Source: Rhodosporidiobolus odoratus (lineage: Eukaryota > Basidiomycota > Microbotryomycetes > Sporidiobolales > Sporidiobolaceae). Taken from it: a DNA stretch of 64,000 nucleotides. The notes below the pieces were generated by a model that worked only from the letters and a program-made list of their open reading frames with translations, had not been told where the DNA came from and searched no databases. The DNA is taken from assembly GCA_034387635.1 (NCBI GenBank), contig JAOANU010000008.1:124001-188000 (forward strand), in the 5' to 3' direction. Numbering within the stretch: position 1 is the first letter of the stretch; the number at the start of each line of letters is the position of its first letter. This document shows, piece after piece, positions 21,731 to 33,686 of this stretch. The position numbers and the translations under genes were made by a program.

Positions 21731-23943
21731 CTACGAGTGAACTGAACCGAAGTAGCGGTCACCGAACGAGCCCATACCGGGAAGGATGGTAAAGATCTGG
21801 TGTCGAGGAGTAAAGATCAGTATCGGGAATTGATCGCGACAAGGCGGCATGGCCTACCTTTTTACTTTCGCCAGACAGGCTCTTCTCCCATCGCTCTTCG
21901 AGACCGTCATCAGCCGCGCTGCAAGCAATACGGACATCGGCTGAGCCGCAGGAAGAGTCAGTAAGTCGCGCCACGACGAGGGTAAAGACGAGGGAGTGGC
22001 AGACGCACGGAAAGCCCTCTTCAACGCCCACACCCCTCCAACCTTTGCGACCAGGATACAGCAAATGATGATATTCTCCTCCTTGACTCCGTGATCCAAC
22101 AACACCCTAACCGCCATCAACGCCGCCGCCCCCGTCCCGACCTGCGAATCCAACAGCAACACGGTACTTTTCGCCGCGCTTTCCTGACTCGCCGTCAAAC
22201 ACGCCGGAAGCGACAGGTGATAAAGATGAGGTTCACCCGTCTGAGCATCAGACTGAATCAACACACTCCCGACTGGAACATCTCTGACGACTCTCCGTAG
22301 ACCTTTCTCGAGCGAGGCGCCGGAACGGAGGATCGAAACGCCGCAAAGGTGCCCGAGGGGGATGTCGAGTTCGCTGCCGGTGTAGGGGATCGCGGTACCG
22401 CGGGTTTCGATGGGTTTGGGACGAAGAGGGAGGAGGGACAGGGCGTGCTCGATTACGAGGGTTGAGAGGCGGTTTGCGAGGAAGATGAAGTCTTCCGGGG
22501 CGGTGGTGGTAGAGCGGAGGAGAGTGTGAATGCCCTGCTCGCAAGGGGTAGAGAGCAAGAGCGTCAAGTCTGGTGTACGACAGGGATAGCGAAGCGAACA
22601 CACCTTGAGCTGAGTCGTCTCCCGCATGACATGGACCGTATCCGGTAACTCGTCCTCCAGCTTGACCCCACACACCTTCTTAACCGCCTGCAACCGAGCC
22701 TCACACTCAGTCTTCTCCTGCGCAGGCGTCGGCGGAGCGCTCTCCGAGTTATGTATGGAGCCGTGCGAGCTGCCGATCGTTTCGCGGTAGAGCTCGCCTC
22801 GCAATTCTCTTCTTCGCTCGACGAGTTGACGCTGGACGTGCGAGACTATCAGGTCAATCGAGCGTTCATTGTTCATACCCGGCACGATGATGTCGGCGAA
22901 CCTGCGCGTGATGTGGCGGATCAGCGGTGGAGGAAGCAAGACGAGGGATCAGCCGGCAAGAAAGACTGACCGACTGGTAGGCTGAATGAAGTTATCCAGA
23001 GCCGGCTTGACAAAGGTCAAATACTGATTGATAATGCCCTCTGGATCCCTCCCCCTCTCGACGATATCCCGTCTGATCCGTCGAGCGAGCATGAGATCCG
23101 AATCGCACTGAACAAAGATTCGCAGGTCGAGGACGTCTCGCAAAGCTGGGTCGTGGAGGACAAAGATACCTTCGACAATGATGACGTTGGCGCCGTACAG
23201 ATAAGTTGTTTCGGATGTGCGAGCGTGCTTGACGAAGGAGTAATTGGGAATCTGCAGCGCGAAGGAAAAGCGGTAGATCAGCATGACGGGTAGACAGTAA
23301 GGGCTTAAGTGGATGACGCACTTGAACCGCTCTGCAATCCTTCATGTCCTGCACACATCCCACGAGGGCAGAGTAATCGAACGAGTCGGGTGCGTCGAAG
23401 TCGTGTTCATTTTTGAACGCCGCTCGACTCTCTTCAGCAGTCAGCGACTTGTAGAAGTTGTCTGTAGGCGAGAGTGCGCCGAAAGGTCAGGATCAGCAAT
23501 GACAGAGATACACAAGCAGGGGGAAGAAAATGAAAATGCGGGCGTGGGGAAGAAACGACGAGGAGGAAATCCACCTTGCGAGACGACAACTACCCAAGGC
23601 ACGCCTAGCGCTTTCAGTACCTCCTGAGCCACCCTGGTCTACATGAAGCGAATCAGCCAAGGAGAACGACAAGCGCTTGCTCGCTGCGATGGAAAAGGAA
23701 AGAAAGCAGGAAAGACGAAAGAGAAAAAATGTACCTTCCCGCTCGCGCTCCCTCCGCCAATTCCAATCACATACGCCTTGCTGGGTTTCCCATCTGCTCA
23801 GCCAAGCAGGGTGTCAGCCACTTCCCATCAGTCCCTCCGACAGAGCCTTTGAACCAACCTTTGCCATACCAAGGAGCCCTTCCCGCTTCAGTCAGGACAG
23901 TATTCTTGGGCAAGTTGGCTGTGCGATGCGTGCTTGGAGCCAT
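21731..23943 (-). CDS. URK1: Uridine/cytidine kinase with UPRT-like C-terminal domain
   Basis: Phosphorylates uridine and cytidine for pyrimidine salvage in the cytosol. The start MAPSTHRTANLPKN is followed by a 66-base intron, then the P-loop GIGGGSASGKT, the substrate-binding DNFY segment, FDAPDSFD, VIIVEGIFVLHD, and RDIVERGRD. The second half is a uracil-phosphoribosyltransferase-like domain: VSILRSGASLEKGLR, LIQSDAQTGEPHLYHL, and the PRPP-loop equivalent LLDSQVGTGAAA. It ends in GDRYFGS. This two-domain layout matches yeast Urk1 and animal UCKL1. Several introns of 60-170 bases interrupt it. Yeast Urk1 has a degenerate PRPP loop, whereas here the Thr-Gly pair is kept, so some UPRT function or ligand binding is possible. 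Confidence 0.93.
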
Positions 23944-24387
23944 GGTCGAGCTAGCTGAATGTAGGTGGGGCTGTGTCCTAAGCAACGGATGCGGACAGAA
24001 CGACGGAACGATGGGCGCAGGCGAGCTCGACGGCGGCTAAACGATGTGAGATTCTAGTGGGCTGTTCAAGAGTAGGTGCGAGACCTGTATACCCAAGCAG
24101 CAAGTCTGGCGAGGGAGTCGAGGGAAGCAGCGAACCAAGGCGGAGACATCACATGCAAGAGCGGTCCCGGCCGGGTAGCCTAAGCCACCTCAGTTAATTA
24201 TCTCGCAAGCGCCGAGGCGCGTTGCAGACTGAGAGCTTGACTCTCACACTCCGCAGAGACAAGAGGCCGGTCCGGTATCAGGCAGTACCATCCGAAAATG
24301 CAGCACGACTCGCTCCGTTGCAGCAGAAAAGACGGGCCTTCTACTGGATCCTCTGACCTTCACCCGAGCTCCAGCACCCAGCCCGTG
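23944..24387. other. Region upstream of URK1
   Basis: 444 bases between the URK1 start and the stop of the next minus-strand gene. No coding frame is supported. It should hold the URK1 promoter. Confidence 0.5.
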
Positions 24388-25093
24388 TCAGCGAGAAAGA
24401 GTAAGACTCCGGAAAGTATCAATGCGGTGTCGAGGCTGCGAGGACGGTAGAACACGATGAGAAGGGCAAACGGTCAAGGCGCGCGAGCTGCACTCGGGAT
24501 TGACAAGCAAAGCATCGGCCCACCGGCTGCTTGTCTTCCTTCGCGACTTCCGAGTCTGGATCCAGCCCCACCCTTGTACCCCCATACTAACCCACAGGGT
24601 CCTGACGGCCACCCTCTCAACCTCCTCGAGTATTTTCTTGTCGCCCGCCCAGCCTTGCCGCTGCTCTTCGACAACGAGGTACCTCGTTCCTCGCCAGAGC
24701 ATGTGAGATTGTAGGGCTAGGCGGAGGCGGTGGAGGAGGCGGGAGAGGGAGATGAGGATAGGGACGAGGTGGTTGAGGGACAGGCGGAAGAGGAGGGCGG
24801 CGCTGATTGGGTTCGGCTGTGAAAGACAAGGAGCAGTGGCACTGAGAGGGCAGGGTCAAGGGAGGGGAGACTCTGAAGCAGGGAAACGAACCTGACGACG
24901 AGATTCGAGCGACAGGGAGTAAGCGGCAGTAGCGTGCTGTGCGACAGCTCGGGTCAGCTCGTGCTAGACGGGCTGATATGCGCGCTCGGAAGCAAGGGTC
25001 GGAAGATGGCCAGCGGACCCAGACAGCGTTCGCCGAGAAGAGAGAGCCAGAGAGTTGGCGGAACGAGGGCAAGGAAACGGACTGAAGAAGCAT
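24388..25093 (-). CDS. Small predicted helical/membrane-associated protein, unrecognised
   Basis: On the minus strand a frame starting MLLQSVSLPSFRQLSGSLFS (basic, amphipathic, mitochondrial-presequence-like) can be joined through an intron ending in a TAG acceptor near 24966 to HELTRAVAQHATAAYSLSLE. A second intron with a CACAG acceptor near 24820 leads to a long last exon with an aliphatic helix (AALLFRLSLNHLVPILISL) and then an Arg/Lys-rich, Trp-containing region (GVQGWGWIQTRKSRRK). The stop is at 24388. The strong alternation of aliphatic residues makes this reading much better than the Pro-rich alternative frame. The first donor is non-consensus, so the 5' part is uncertain. No family is recognised; one hydrophobic segment may sit in a membrane. 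Confidence 0.45.
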
Positions 25094-25410
25094 TGCGAAA
25101 GGCGTGGTCGGCAGTGTACAGGTAGCGAGGTCAAGCTGTCACAGGTGGAGTGCGCAGTCAGATTGCAGAGGAGACAGGAGAGAGGAGGAAAAGGCTGACG
25201 TCGATTGTTGATGAGAATGATGAGAATGAGAACTCCCTCTTTCCCCTCCGCTCCTGCTGTCAGACGCCTTACTGGGTGCTACTGATCCGCCGAGGAAACA
25301 GACCTATATTGGTACAGCTGCCTCTCGAATCCCCCGACCTCTCCCTTCTCTTCACCTGCTCCTACCGCCAGTTTCAACAGTTCCACCTTCTGAATCGTCA
25401 AGGGCCCAGC
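25094..25410. promoter_or_regulatory. Divergent upstream region
   Basis: 317 bases between the starts of the small helical protein (minus) and the repeat-rich membrane protein (plus). The plus-strand half is rich in C/T runs close to the downstream ATG. No specific factor site is assigned. Confidence 0.4.
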
Positions 25411-28400
25411 ATGGCCGCCCCCTCAGCTCAGACCCCAACGAAGAGACGTCCGAGTCCACCAGGTCAAGCTATCGACAGTCCAGCCAGACCAGGTCAAGGT
25501 GCCGAACTCGCACCTCGCGATCAGCAACCTCGACAACAACCTGCATATCAGTCGGGATCCCCCATTCGCTTCTATGTGCGTTCTCTCGTCACCCCTTTTG
25601 TGTATGTGGAGACGAGACTGACGCTTCCCTCGACTTGCAGGACGACGAGGTCAGCCTTTACCTTTCTCTCGCACTCTGCTCTTTCACTCTGAGCAATGAG
25701 GCACTTTGCTCACCCTCGTGCTCTCCTCTCGCAGGTCAAGCGCATGCACAACGAACTCGACAAGCGCTCGAACGACGACCGCGTCGCAGCCCGCCGAGCC
25801 ATTCGCACCGCTTCGCGTAGACGGAAAACTGGCGGCGTTACCATCAAGGGCTTCTTCGTTCGCGTCCTCCTCTTCTACCTCGCCATCGCCTACTTCCTGG
25901 TCTGTCCGAACGACACCAAGCGCGACCGTGCTGTTTGCCGAAGCATCGACTCCGTTTCGCTTCGCTTGAAGGGCTACGAGCCCCTCGTTCGCCCTTACTA
26001 TCAGAGGGCGCAGCGCAAGATCAGCCCGTACGTCGCCAAAGTGCAGCAGTACTCCCAGCCGTATGTCGACAAGGTTCGGCCGCACTACCAGCGCGTCGAT
26101 CGCTTGGCCAGGCCGCACCTCGCAACGGTCAGGAAAGGGTACGAGAAGCAGGTCCACCCCCGCCTTGTCGGTGGGGTGCAGCGGTCGCAAGCCTTCACCA
26201 AGCCTTATGTTGCCAAGCTGAAGAAGCAGTATACCAAGACGCTCGCCCCTAGTGTCGAATGGTACGCCGAGGCGTTCAAGGAGTGGTGGGCAGCCAAGAT
26301 CGAGTCTCACCTTTCACGCGCCACCTCGATCGTCCGCGCTCACTCTCAGACCGCCTATAATACCGTCTCCCCCGCTTACTACAAAGGTGTCCCGCTCGCC
26401 CAGCACCACTACCGGCAGCACCTCCTTCCCTTCTCTCGCAAAGCCTACTCGACTTCTCGCCGCACCTACGTCTCGCACGTTCACCCGCGTGCTCTGACCG
26501 TCGGCAGGTACTCCGCGGCGTTCTATCGCTCCAAGGTCCTTCCGGCTTTGCACAGATTCTGGAGCCGCTTCGTGGACCCCCAGTTGGACAAGATCAGGGA
26601 GAGGATTTTTGAGTACAGGGCGAAGAAGGCGAGAATTGAGGCGCTTGAAAGGGTTGAGAAGAAGACGCAGGAGGTTGTGCAGCAGCATGAAGGAGAAGAT
26701 GCGATTGAAGGTACGCTTGATCTTTCCTCGCTGCCATGGCCTCGCCGCTTCTGACGCACCTCCTCCGCCTGATAGATTTCATTCGTGACCTGCGCGACAC
26801 CAAGGTTCCTTCGCACGCCGGTCCCGACGGTCTCGAGTCTCCCGCCATTCCCGAGGACGCTCCTCCCGCCTACTCCGCCTCAACCCCTCCCCCTCCGCTC
26901 TCTCCCCAAGAAGCAGCCGCTGTAGTCGCCGAAAAGCGCCGCGCTCTCGAAGCCCTTCAGACCACCTATGAGCAAGAAATCGCGACCCTCGGACAGGCTG
27001 AACAAGCTCTTCTCGTGGACCGTCTCGCCGAGATCAGGTCGCACGCTCTATCGGACATTCCTGCACGCTTTGATGCGTCGCTTGAGAGTCTTGATGAGGA
27101 AGGGGATAAGATGGTTGGTCGGTTGGGGAAGTACTTTGATCGGGTTGCGGCGGATGAGAAGTTGAGTACTGAGGAGAAGGTTAAGGATGCGGACTTCTTG
27201 GGAGAGAAGGCCAAGGGTAAGGTTAGAAGGATGGCGGAGAAGGTCAAGGTTGAGGCCGAGGCGTATAGGGTTGAGTTGGAGGGCAAGGAGGAGGTCGCGG
27301 TTGAGAAGGCTCAGCAGGCGGTTTCGGCTCTTGTCGCTAAGGCCCAGGTGCGTTTAGCCTGTCGTTCTGCCCTTCAAGCAGTACGTTCTACTCTTGAGGT
27401 AGGTCTCCTGACTCGTCTGCATGTCCTCAGAGTGAACTCGGCGTAGGCTGGACTTGGCTGGAGGACGTCGCCCCGAGGGACTGGCAGCGTAGGTTTCCTG
27501 CTCCACGATTCAGGTTCTAGCCATGCTGACAGTCTCTCGATGCAGGATACCACTCCCTCCGCAAAGCCGAGCAGAACCTCCACACCTCGTTCAACAACCT
27601 CCGCACCGGCGCCATCAAGGACGTCGCCCTCGTCTCGCTCAAACCGCACAAGCTTCTCGACAGCTACGCAAAGAGGCCGGACGAGCTCGTCAACGCTTTC
27701 GAGAAGATCCTCGAGAAGATCAAGATCAAGGGCCAGCGTGAACTCAAGGGTGACTGGCTCGGCGTTGTTCCTGAGGCGCAGAAGGTGCGTCGTTGCCGTC
27801 CTCGCGGTGCCTCATCCGTGCTGAACATTCCTCGCGCAGGCCTACGACTCCGTCTCTGGCAAGTTTGGAGCCGTCGTGGCCGACTTGAAAGAATCCGCCT
27901 CGTCCGTTGCCGGAATCGAGAAGAAGCCCACCAACGTCGCCCAATCCGTTTCTTCCCTTGCCAGGGTGGCACAGATTTCCGCCTCCTCGGTCGCCGCAGA
28001 AGCCATGAGTGCCCTGCCGACCATTGAGGCTCATCAGGAATACCTTGCCGCGGCTCGCCAGGCGTATGGTGATGCTTCGCAAAACGTCCTCCGGGCTGTC
28101 GGAGTAGAGCCGTCGCCCACCAACATTCAGCAGACGGCTTCTTCTCTAGCTCGTGCGGCGTCTGCATCTGCCGCTCAAGCTTACGCCGAAGCTTCTCAGT
28201 CTGCCCTTCGCGCCGTCGGTCGCGAACCCTCCCCTACGGATCTCGCCCAGTCCCTCGCGTCAGTTCGCAACATCGCATCTGCACAAGCCGCCTCAGCCTA
28301 CTCTCAGGTTCTCTCCGACTACCCTTCGTCCATCTCGTCCGCCCTTGCCGCCGCAACCCAATCCGTGGACCAGGTCGCAGAACAAGCGCTTTCCTCGGCT

Positions 28401-29243
28401 GCCGACCTTGCCTCGAGCGCCGCAAGCGTTGTCAGCTCTTTGGCGGCCCCGGCTGCGTCGATGCTGAACCCCGCGCCCGTAGCTGCGGCGCTCGAAGGCG
28501 CAATGGAGAAGGCAAATGAGTACTTTGGCGATGTTTCACAGGGTGCACTGTCGGCTGTGGGAGTCGAGCCGTCGCCCACTGATTTCGTTCAGAGTGCGTC
28601 GAGCGCCACCAAGGCGGCGGGAGCGACTCTCTCCTCCGTCCTCAGCCAGGCATCGTCTCTCGCCGCTCCTCATCCCGACTATACGCGTTCTCTCCGTTCT
28701 TCAGCCTCCGCCGCCTCTACCGGTCTCGCCTCTTCTCTCTCTTCCCTCTCATCTGCCGCTTTACAAACTGTACACGATACCACCCGTACTACCCCCGAAG
28801 GCGTCTTCGAAACCGCCTCGTCGATCGCTTCCTCCCTCTCGAGTCTCGCCCAACCTCACTCAGCCTACGGAACATCACACGTAGTCGCCTCCGCCGCAAG
28901 CGCCACCGACGTCGCAAAGTCACAACTGTCGAACCTTGCCGCCTCCGCTCAAAGTCTCGGTCAACCGCACCCATCTTACGCCAAATCCGCAGGAGCGGCC
29001 AGTTTTCTCAGCGCTACGGACGCAGCCAAATCTGCGGTCACCTCTCTCGCGAGTAAGGCGAGTCAAGCGGTTCATGATGCGACGAGGACTACGCCTGAGG
29101 GAGTGAAGGAGACGGTGCAGAGTATTGTCGGGAAAGTGGAGGAGTTGGCAAAGCCGCATGAGAAGTATGGGACTAGTCAGATGGTGGCTAAGGTGGCGGA
29201 AGCTACGGAGAAGGTTAAGAGTGTAGTACATGGGGAGCTCTGA
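25411..29243 (+). CDS. Long repeat-rich single-pass membrane protein ('hoxa13-like' fungal family)
   Basis: About 1,100 residues. The N-terminus is disordered (MAAPSAQTPTKRRP...). After a 9-base microexon comes a basic helix and one hydrophobic segment (GFFVRVLLFYLAIAYFLVCPN). About 180 residues of imperfect 11-18-residue repeats rich in Pro-Tyr/Tyr-x-x-V follow (ISPYVAKVQ, SQPYVDKVRPHY, TKPYVAKLKKQY), then coiled-coil-like Lys/Glu helices. The second half is an Ala/Ser-rich repeat array: GVEPSPT(D/N)xxQ occurs several times, and TRTTPEG-V-x-ET twice with a following QPH/KPH-x-x-YGTS. I recall fungal relatives being labelled 'transcription factor hoxa13' in databases, but no homeodomain or other DNA-binding motif is visible. 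The layout fits an endomembrane or lipid-droplet-associated protein; that is inference. Introns are numerous at the 5' end and absent from the last 1.4 kb. Confidence 0.82.
25641..25649 (+). other. 9-base microexon (Asp-Asp-Glu)
   Basis: GACGACGAG is flanked by an acceptor (CGACTTGCAG) and a donor (GTCAGC). The upstream exon ends in phase 0 at 25575 and the next exon starts in phase 0 at 25735, so inclusion adds exactly three acidic residues and skipping keeps the frame. Confidence 0.65.
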
Positions 29244-30640
29244 GCCGGGGACTTTCCGCCACTTTCCTTCCTTCGTTTCGCTCCGACTTCATCCCGCCTT
29301 TCACCGCCTCTCGAGTTCTCGACACCCTCGTCCCTGTCGTCCGTTTCTCCTTCTTCTCTGACACACGTCCCGAAGCGGCTCCGCTCAACTTCCACCTTCC
29401 GCCCTCTTGTACAGTACCCTCCAGCGCCTCCAACCATACGCTCCTCCACCCGTAGCTGCTCTCTTCTATCGATGTGCACACCCGCCCACGCCCCACCTGC
29501 ACGACTTCTTCTTCCTCCTCACATATCTTCGACTTTTCTTTTCCACTTTTTCTCGCCTACTTCGTTTCTTTCCGGATAAGGTTTTGCTTGAATCTGTTCC
29601 GTGACCTCTCTACTGTACATAAATACTCCAATCGCTGTCTACACTTCTACCTCTTATTAACGATACCCTCCCTGCCGTTCTCTTTTCCTCGACTTTGTCA
29701 GTGCAAAAATCCAACGAGTTCTGACCTTACAGTCCTCCCTCGACATGACCTTGAACCTCACGCCGTGTTTTTCCACTGGCTGGTGTAGCCCAGCTCTTGC
29801 GTGGGACCCGAGCGAGAACGTTCCGGAAGACTGGTTCACGAGAAGAAAAACAGGAACGAATCTTGCTCCCCCGCCTTTTTCATTTTGACGGAGAAGGGCG
29901 CGAAAATGAACAGGAAGGAAAGGTCGGAACAAGGCCGTGGACACCGTGAGAGCACGCAAAGACGGCAGGCGAGCAGGGAAAAGAAGCTGCCCGGAGGCCT
30001 CCCGCCTCCCGGGGGCAGACGGCGAGAAGCCGTCGAGGAAGCTCAGAGGAGCTACTGTAATTCGCTCTTCTACTCTGAGCTTGACGGTGTTCGTCGATAG
30101 TCGGCGCAGCAGATAACCTGGTGAGGTCGAGTCCATAGTGTGCCACTCATGAGCCGTCGGGGTAAGCAGGGGAGACTTTTAGGAATAGGGACCGGGGAAC
30201 GAGACAAGCTTAAGGGAAGGGGCGATCGAAGTTGCAAGAGGGCGAGGAAAGAAGAAGTGCGCAAACTGAATTGGGCGGTGTACACTGCTTTGACCTACAC
30301 AGATACGGTCAATCACCCTCCTCCCCAGCTTGTCAGCTTGCAGTTGTTGTGTTCCCCCTCATCTCGCAGCTGTGAGCCCCTGACCGAAATTCCCCTCAAC
30401 CTCCGTCCTCCTGAGGACCCCCACTCCATCTCCGATACGCAAAAGCTACACTCTCGTAACAACCAGCCACCGTCTGCACAACCTGGCCCACCCCGAAGTT
30501 GCCCTCTCCGTCTTGGCCATTCTTTGAATTGAGACTGGCGTCCCTGTCCTTCCCTCGCCCTCCTCTCGACAGAATCCTTCATTGCGCACACCAAGACTCG
30601 CAGGGGGACTAGCAGCGTCTCTGATCAACTACATCAGGCC
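29244..30640. other. Long intergenic region upstream of the zinc-finger gene
   Basis: About 1.4 kb. The first part is C/T-rich 3' flank of the preceding gene (TGTACATAAATA near 29616). The second part leads to the start of the Con7-like gene and ends in a C/T-rich, stop-containing leader. Several open frames occur on both strands, but none has consistent splice sites or protein-like composition. A long regulated promoter or 5' leader is the simplest reading. Confidence 0.5.
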
Positions 30641-33069
30641 ATGGAGAGCTTCCAGTACCAATCGCCAACTTTCTCTCCCACTCGATCACACCTCTCCAAC
30701 CTTTACCACCCTCAACCTTCTCCTCCAGACCCGTACTCGCCTTCAGCTGCCACGAGACCACTCTCATCTTCGGGGCCATCTGCCTCGGGTCCCTTCACCG
30801 CAACTCTCCCGCCCGTGCACGAAAATTCGACAACCGACAACGATCGCCCCACCCTCGTCGGTTTCGACGAGCTTACCGGCGAGGATCTCAACTCTCCTCC
30901 CGGCAGCAGTGACGGACTGGCGACACTTGAAGCGTTGGGAGCGTATGAGTCGGGCTCGGCGACAGCGGGACTGGGCAGCGTAGCAGGGTTGACAGGATCG
31001 GTGGGAGGATCCGGCGCTTCGGGGGCGCCATCTTTCTCCAACCCGTTCGCGCGCCCTCCTAGCGCAGGCGCGGGCGCAGAGGCAGTAGGAGGACATGCCA
31101 CGTCTTCCAGCCCCTACAACGCACCGCCGACTTCCGCTTCCTCCCATCTCTTCTTCAACCCGCAAACCGTCAACCCGAGCGTCAACGCCCGAAACACCCG
31201 GCCTATGACGGCACCGTCTAGACCAGGCTACCTCTCCTCTTCGAATTACTCCGCCGCTCCTTCGTCCTTCTACGCACCGCCAGCTCAGCAATACGAGGCA
31301 CTGCAGCTTCCCGGCTCTCTTGCGCCCGGGCAGACGGTCTCGGCAGTTCAGTATGGGGTCGACTCGGCGAACGGGCTGGACTATGAGGGATACAGGGCGA
31401 GAGAGTTCAGCCTGCCTGATGTAGCCGCCGGCGAAGGAGGAACAGAAGGCGCTTCTCCCAATTCATCGACTCCCTTCTTCTACACCCCGCCCTCGGTACA
31501 ACAAAACAGCGCGACCGCACTTCGACCAGCAACTGCATCTACCGCCGGAGCCTACTACCCCGCCATCCTCGAAGGCGGACATACCTTCCTACACCCGCTC
31601 GTCTCGCACGGCTCACATCCTCTCATGCCAGGTGCCGCAGCTATGCCTCCTCCCGGTGCAGTTCTCGATGCTCGTCCTGGCTCATCGTCAGGTCCAGCTG
31701 CAGCAGCTGCAGCACGCCGCCGTTCTTCTGGCTCTTCCGCCGTTCTTCCCCCTCCTTATCCCGCCGCAACCGGTCCTATCGCCGTTCAAGCGGGTCAAAA
31801 ATCCTACAACTTTCTTCCGCAAACCGGTCAGCAGACGAAACGACCCCGAAGGAGATACGACGAGATTGAGCGGTTGTACAATTGCGACTACCCGGGATGC
31901 ACCAAGGCATACGGGACGCTGAATCACCTCAACAGTCACAAGACGATGCAGAAGCATGGGCCGAAAAGCACCCCAGCGCGTGCGTACCTCCTTTGCTGCG
32001 TTCAGACTTTCTGTCCTGACCCTTGCTTCCTACTGCAGAGTTCAAGGAGATGCGGAAGGCCTGGCGAGAACGGAAAAAATCCGAGGCTGCTGCGAACGCT
32101 CGAGCGCGCGCCGCCAATCCTCAGGCCGATGCCCATCCGACTCCCGGCATGCCCTCCGCCTTTACCGTCTCCACTGCCACTCTCGAACGCCCTCGACCGT
32201 CCACCTCCGCTGGCGAGTATCACTACACCATGCCCGCACCGTTCCTCGCTGCGCCACTCTCAGGCGGTGCCCCCGTTCTTACCTACGCACACCAACCTCA
32301 AGCAACCCTCTCGCATCATCCGCATCAGCATCTAGGTTTCGTTGACCATCAAGCGACACACACCGCAACCTGGTCCACTCCTCTCTCCCTTCCCCAAGCT
32401 GCCAGCTACGACCCTTACGGATCTGCCTTACGACCCGTAACCGCACCGAGCTACTATGTGGCTCCCGCGTTCAACGGCGCGCTGCCACAGCTGTCCGCCA
32501 GTACCTCAGCAGCGACCCACGGTATGGCTCAGTACGCCTATCCTCGCCCCGCGCCCGGTGCCCTGCCCTCGAACGTATCGTCCATCTTCTCCAGCACGAG
32601 CACCCTCGGCGCTGCTGCTTCCGCAGACCGCCGTTTCTCGCTTCCTGCCTCCACATCCCTGACTGGCTTTTCCGGCATGAACGGTGGAATGTCCCTTCTC
32701 GGCTCCGCTACAACAGGAGGAGGACTGGGTGGCACCCTCGCACCTCCTCTTTCGACGACGGCCGTGAATGGCACTCTCCCCGACTCTCCCGAGATGAAGA
32801 TGCCGCAACCGAGACATGGGTATCAACAGGCTTCGGCGTCGTTACTGGGAGCTGGGAGCACTGGACCTGGTTCCAGTACTGGTGTGAGTGCGAGAGGGGT
32901 GAAGGAAAACGGTTCAGCAGGAGGCGGCGGTGCGGGGCCGTTTGAAGGGTTGAATTTGGGGTTGGCGACGGGTGGGAGTGGGAAGGCTGAGTTGGTGCTT
33001 GAAGGTGGGATTGGGGAGGATGACGAGTATGGAGGAGGGGCGGGAGGAGTCAAGAGTGAGCGGGCTTGA
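30641..33069 (+). CDS. Con7-like C2H2 zinc-finger transcription factor
   Basis: Two exons (intron 31980-32038) encode about 790 residues. The N-terminal 400 residues are low-complexity Ser/Pro/Ala/Gly with Tyr, typical of activation regions. The only structured block spans the splice site: KRPRRRYDEIERLYNC precedes a C2H2 finger with C-x4-C-x12-H-x5-H spacing (CDYPGC ... HLNSHKTMQKH), followed by FKEMRKAWRERKK, a basic extension. This block is the signature of fungal Con7 proteins, which control morphogenesis and cell-wall genes in Magnaporthe. The C-terminal part is again Gly/Ser-rich and acidic at the end (GEDDEYGGG). It is expected to act in the nucleus as a DNA-binding regulator; targets in this yeast are unknown. 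Confidence 0.88.
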
Positions 33070-33686
33070 TAACCCTCTGCCTACGCTCGTCCGCATCTTT
33101 ACCTTTCTCCTCAGCTCCTTCTGCCGCCCCCCTTTTCCCCTTCCCTTTCTTCGACCTCCCTTGAGTCTCGCATAGTCTGATCTTATACGCCGACTCGTCA
33201 TTCGCTTTACCTCTTCCTTCTCCTCCAGATTACCTACCTAACATCGCAAGCCTCATCGCATCTCTAGACTCTTACCTCGTATCGGCTTTCCCCTCAAACG
33301 TCAGCTACGTGCATAGCCCAACTTCTCTTCCCACCTAGTTCAACCCCTCCAACAACCGAATCGTATAGCGCCTTGATGGCCTTTGCCGTGTCTCTGTCTT
33401 CTCCTCCTTGTACCACTCGCCTTGCCTTTTCTTCCCGTAGATAGCCTTTTCCCCCGTCTCCTTCTTTTTTGCCTTCTCTTAAATAGTTTGGTACTTTCGA
33501 AGAAGCAGTAGTACAGCAAGCTGGATTTGCACATACTCTTCCGTCCTGTTTCGTTGGTTCGCGAGAGTCCGCGTACCGGGCGAGGAGGAGGAAACCCTTT
33601 GGCATTGCGAGAACGCGTTTCCGGGGGTAACACTTCTCTGTCTCGTGGCTGAGGTAATATGCCATGCATCGGTACCTCGGCAAGCG
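33070..33686. other. Convergent 3' intergenic region
   Basis: 617 bases between two stop codons facing each other. Strongly C/T-rich on the plus strand near 33080-33300. No supported gene. Confidence 0.55.

Noticed and set aside
29657..30136. 159-codon minus-strand frame in the 1.4 kb intergenic region
   Set aside because: Composition is not protein-like, no splice or family support.
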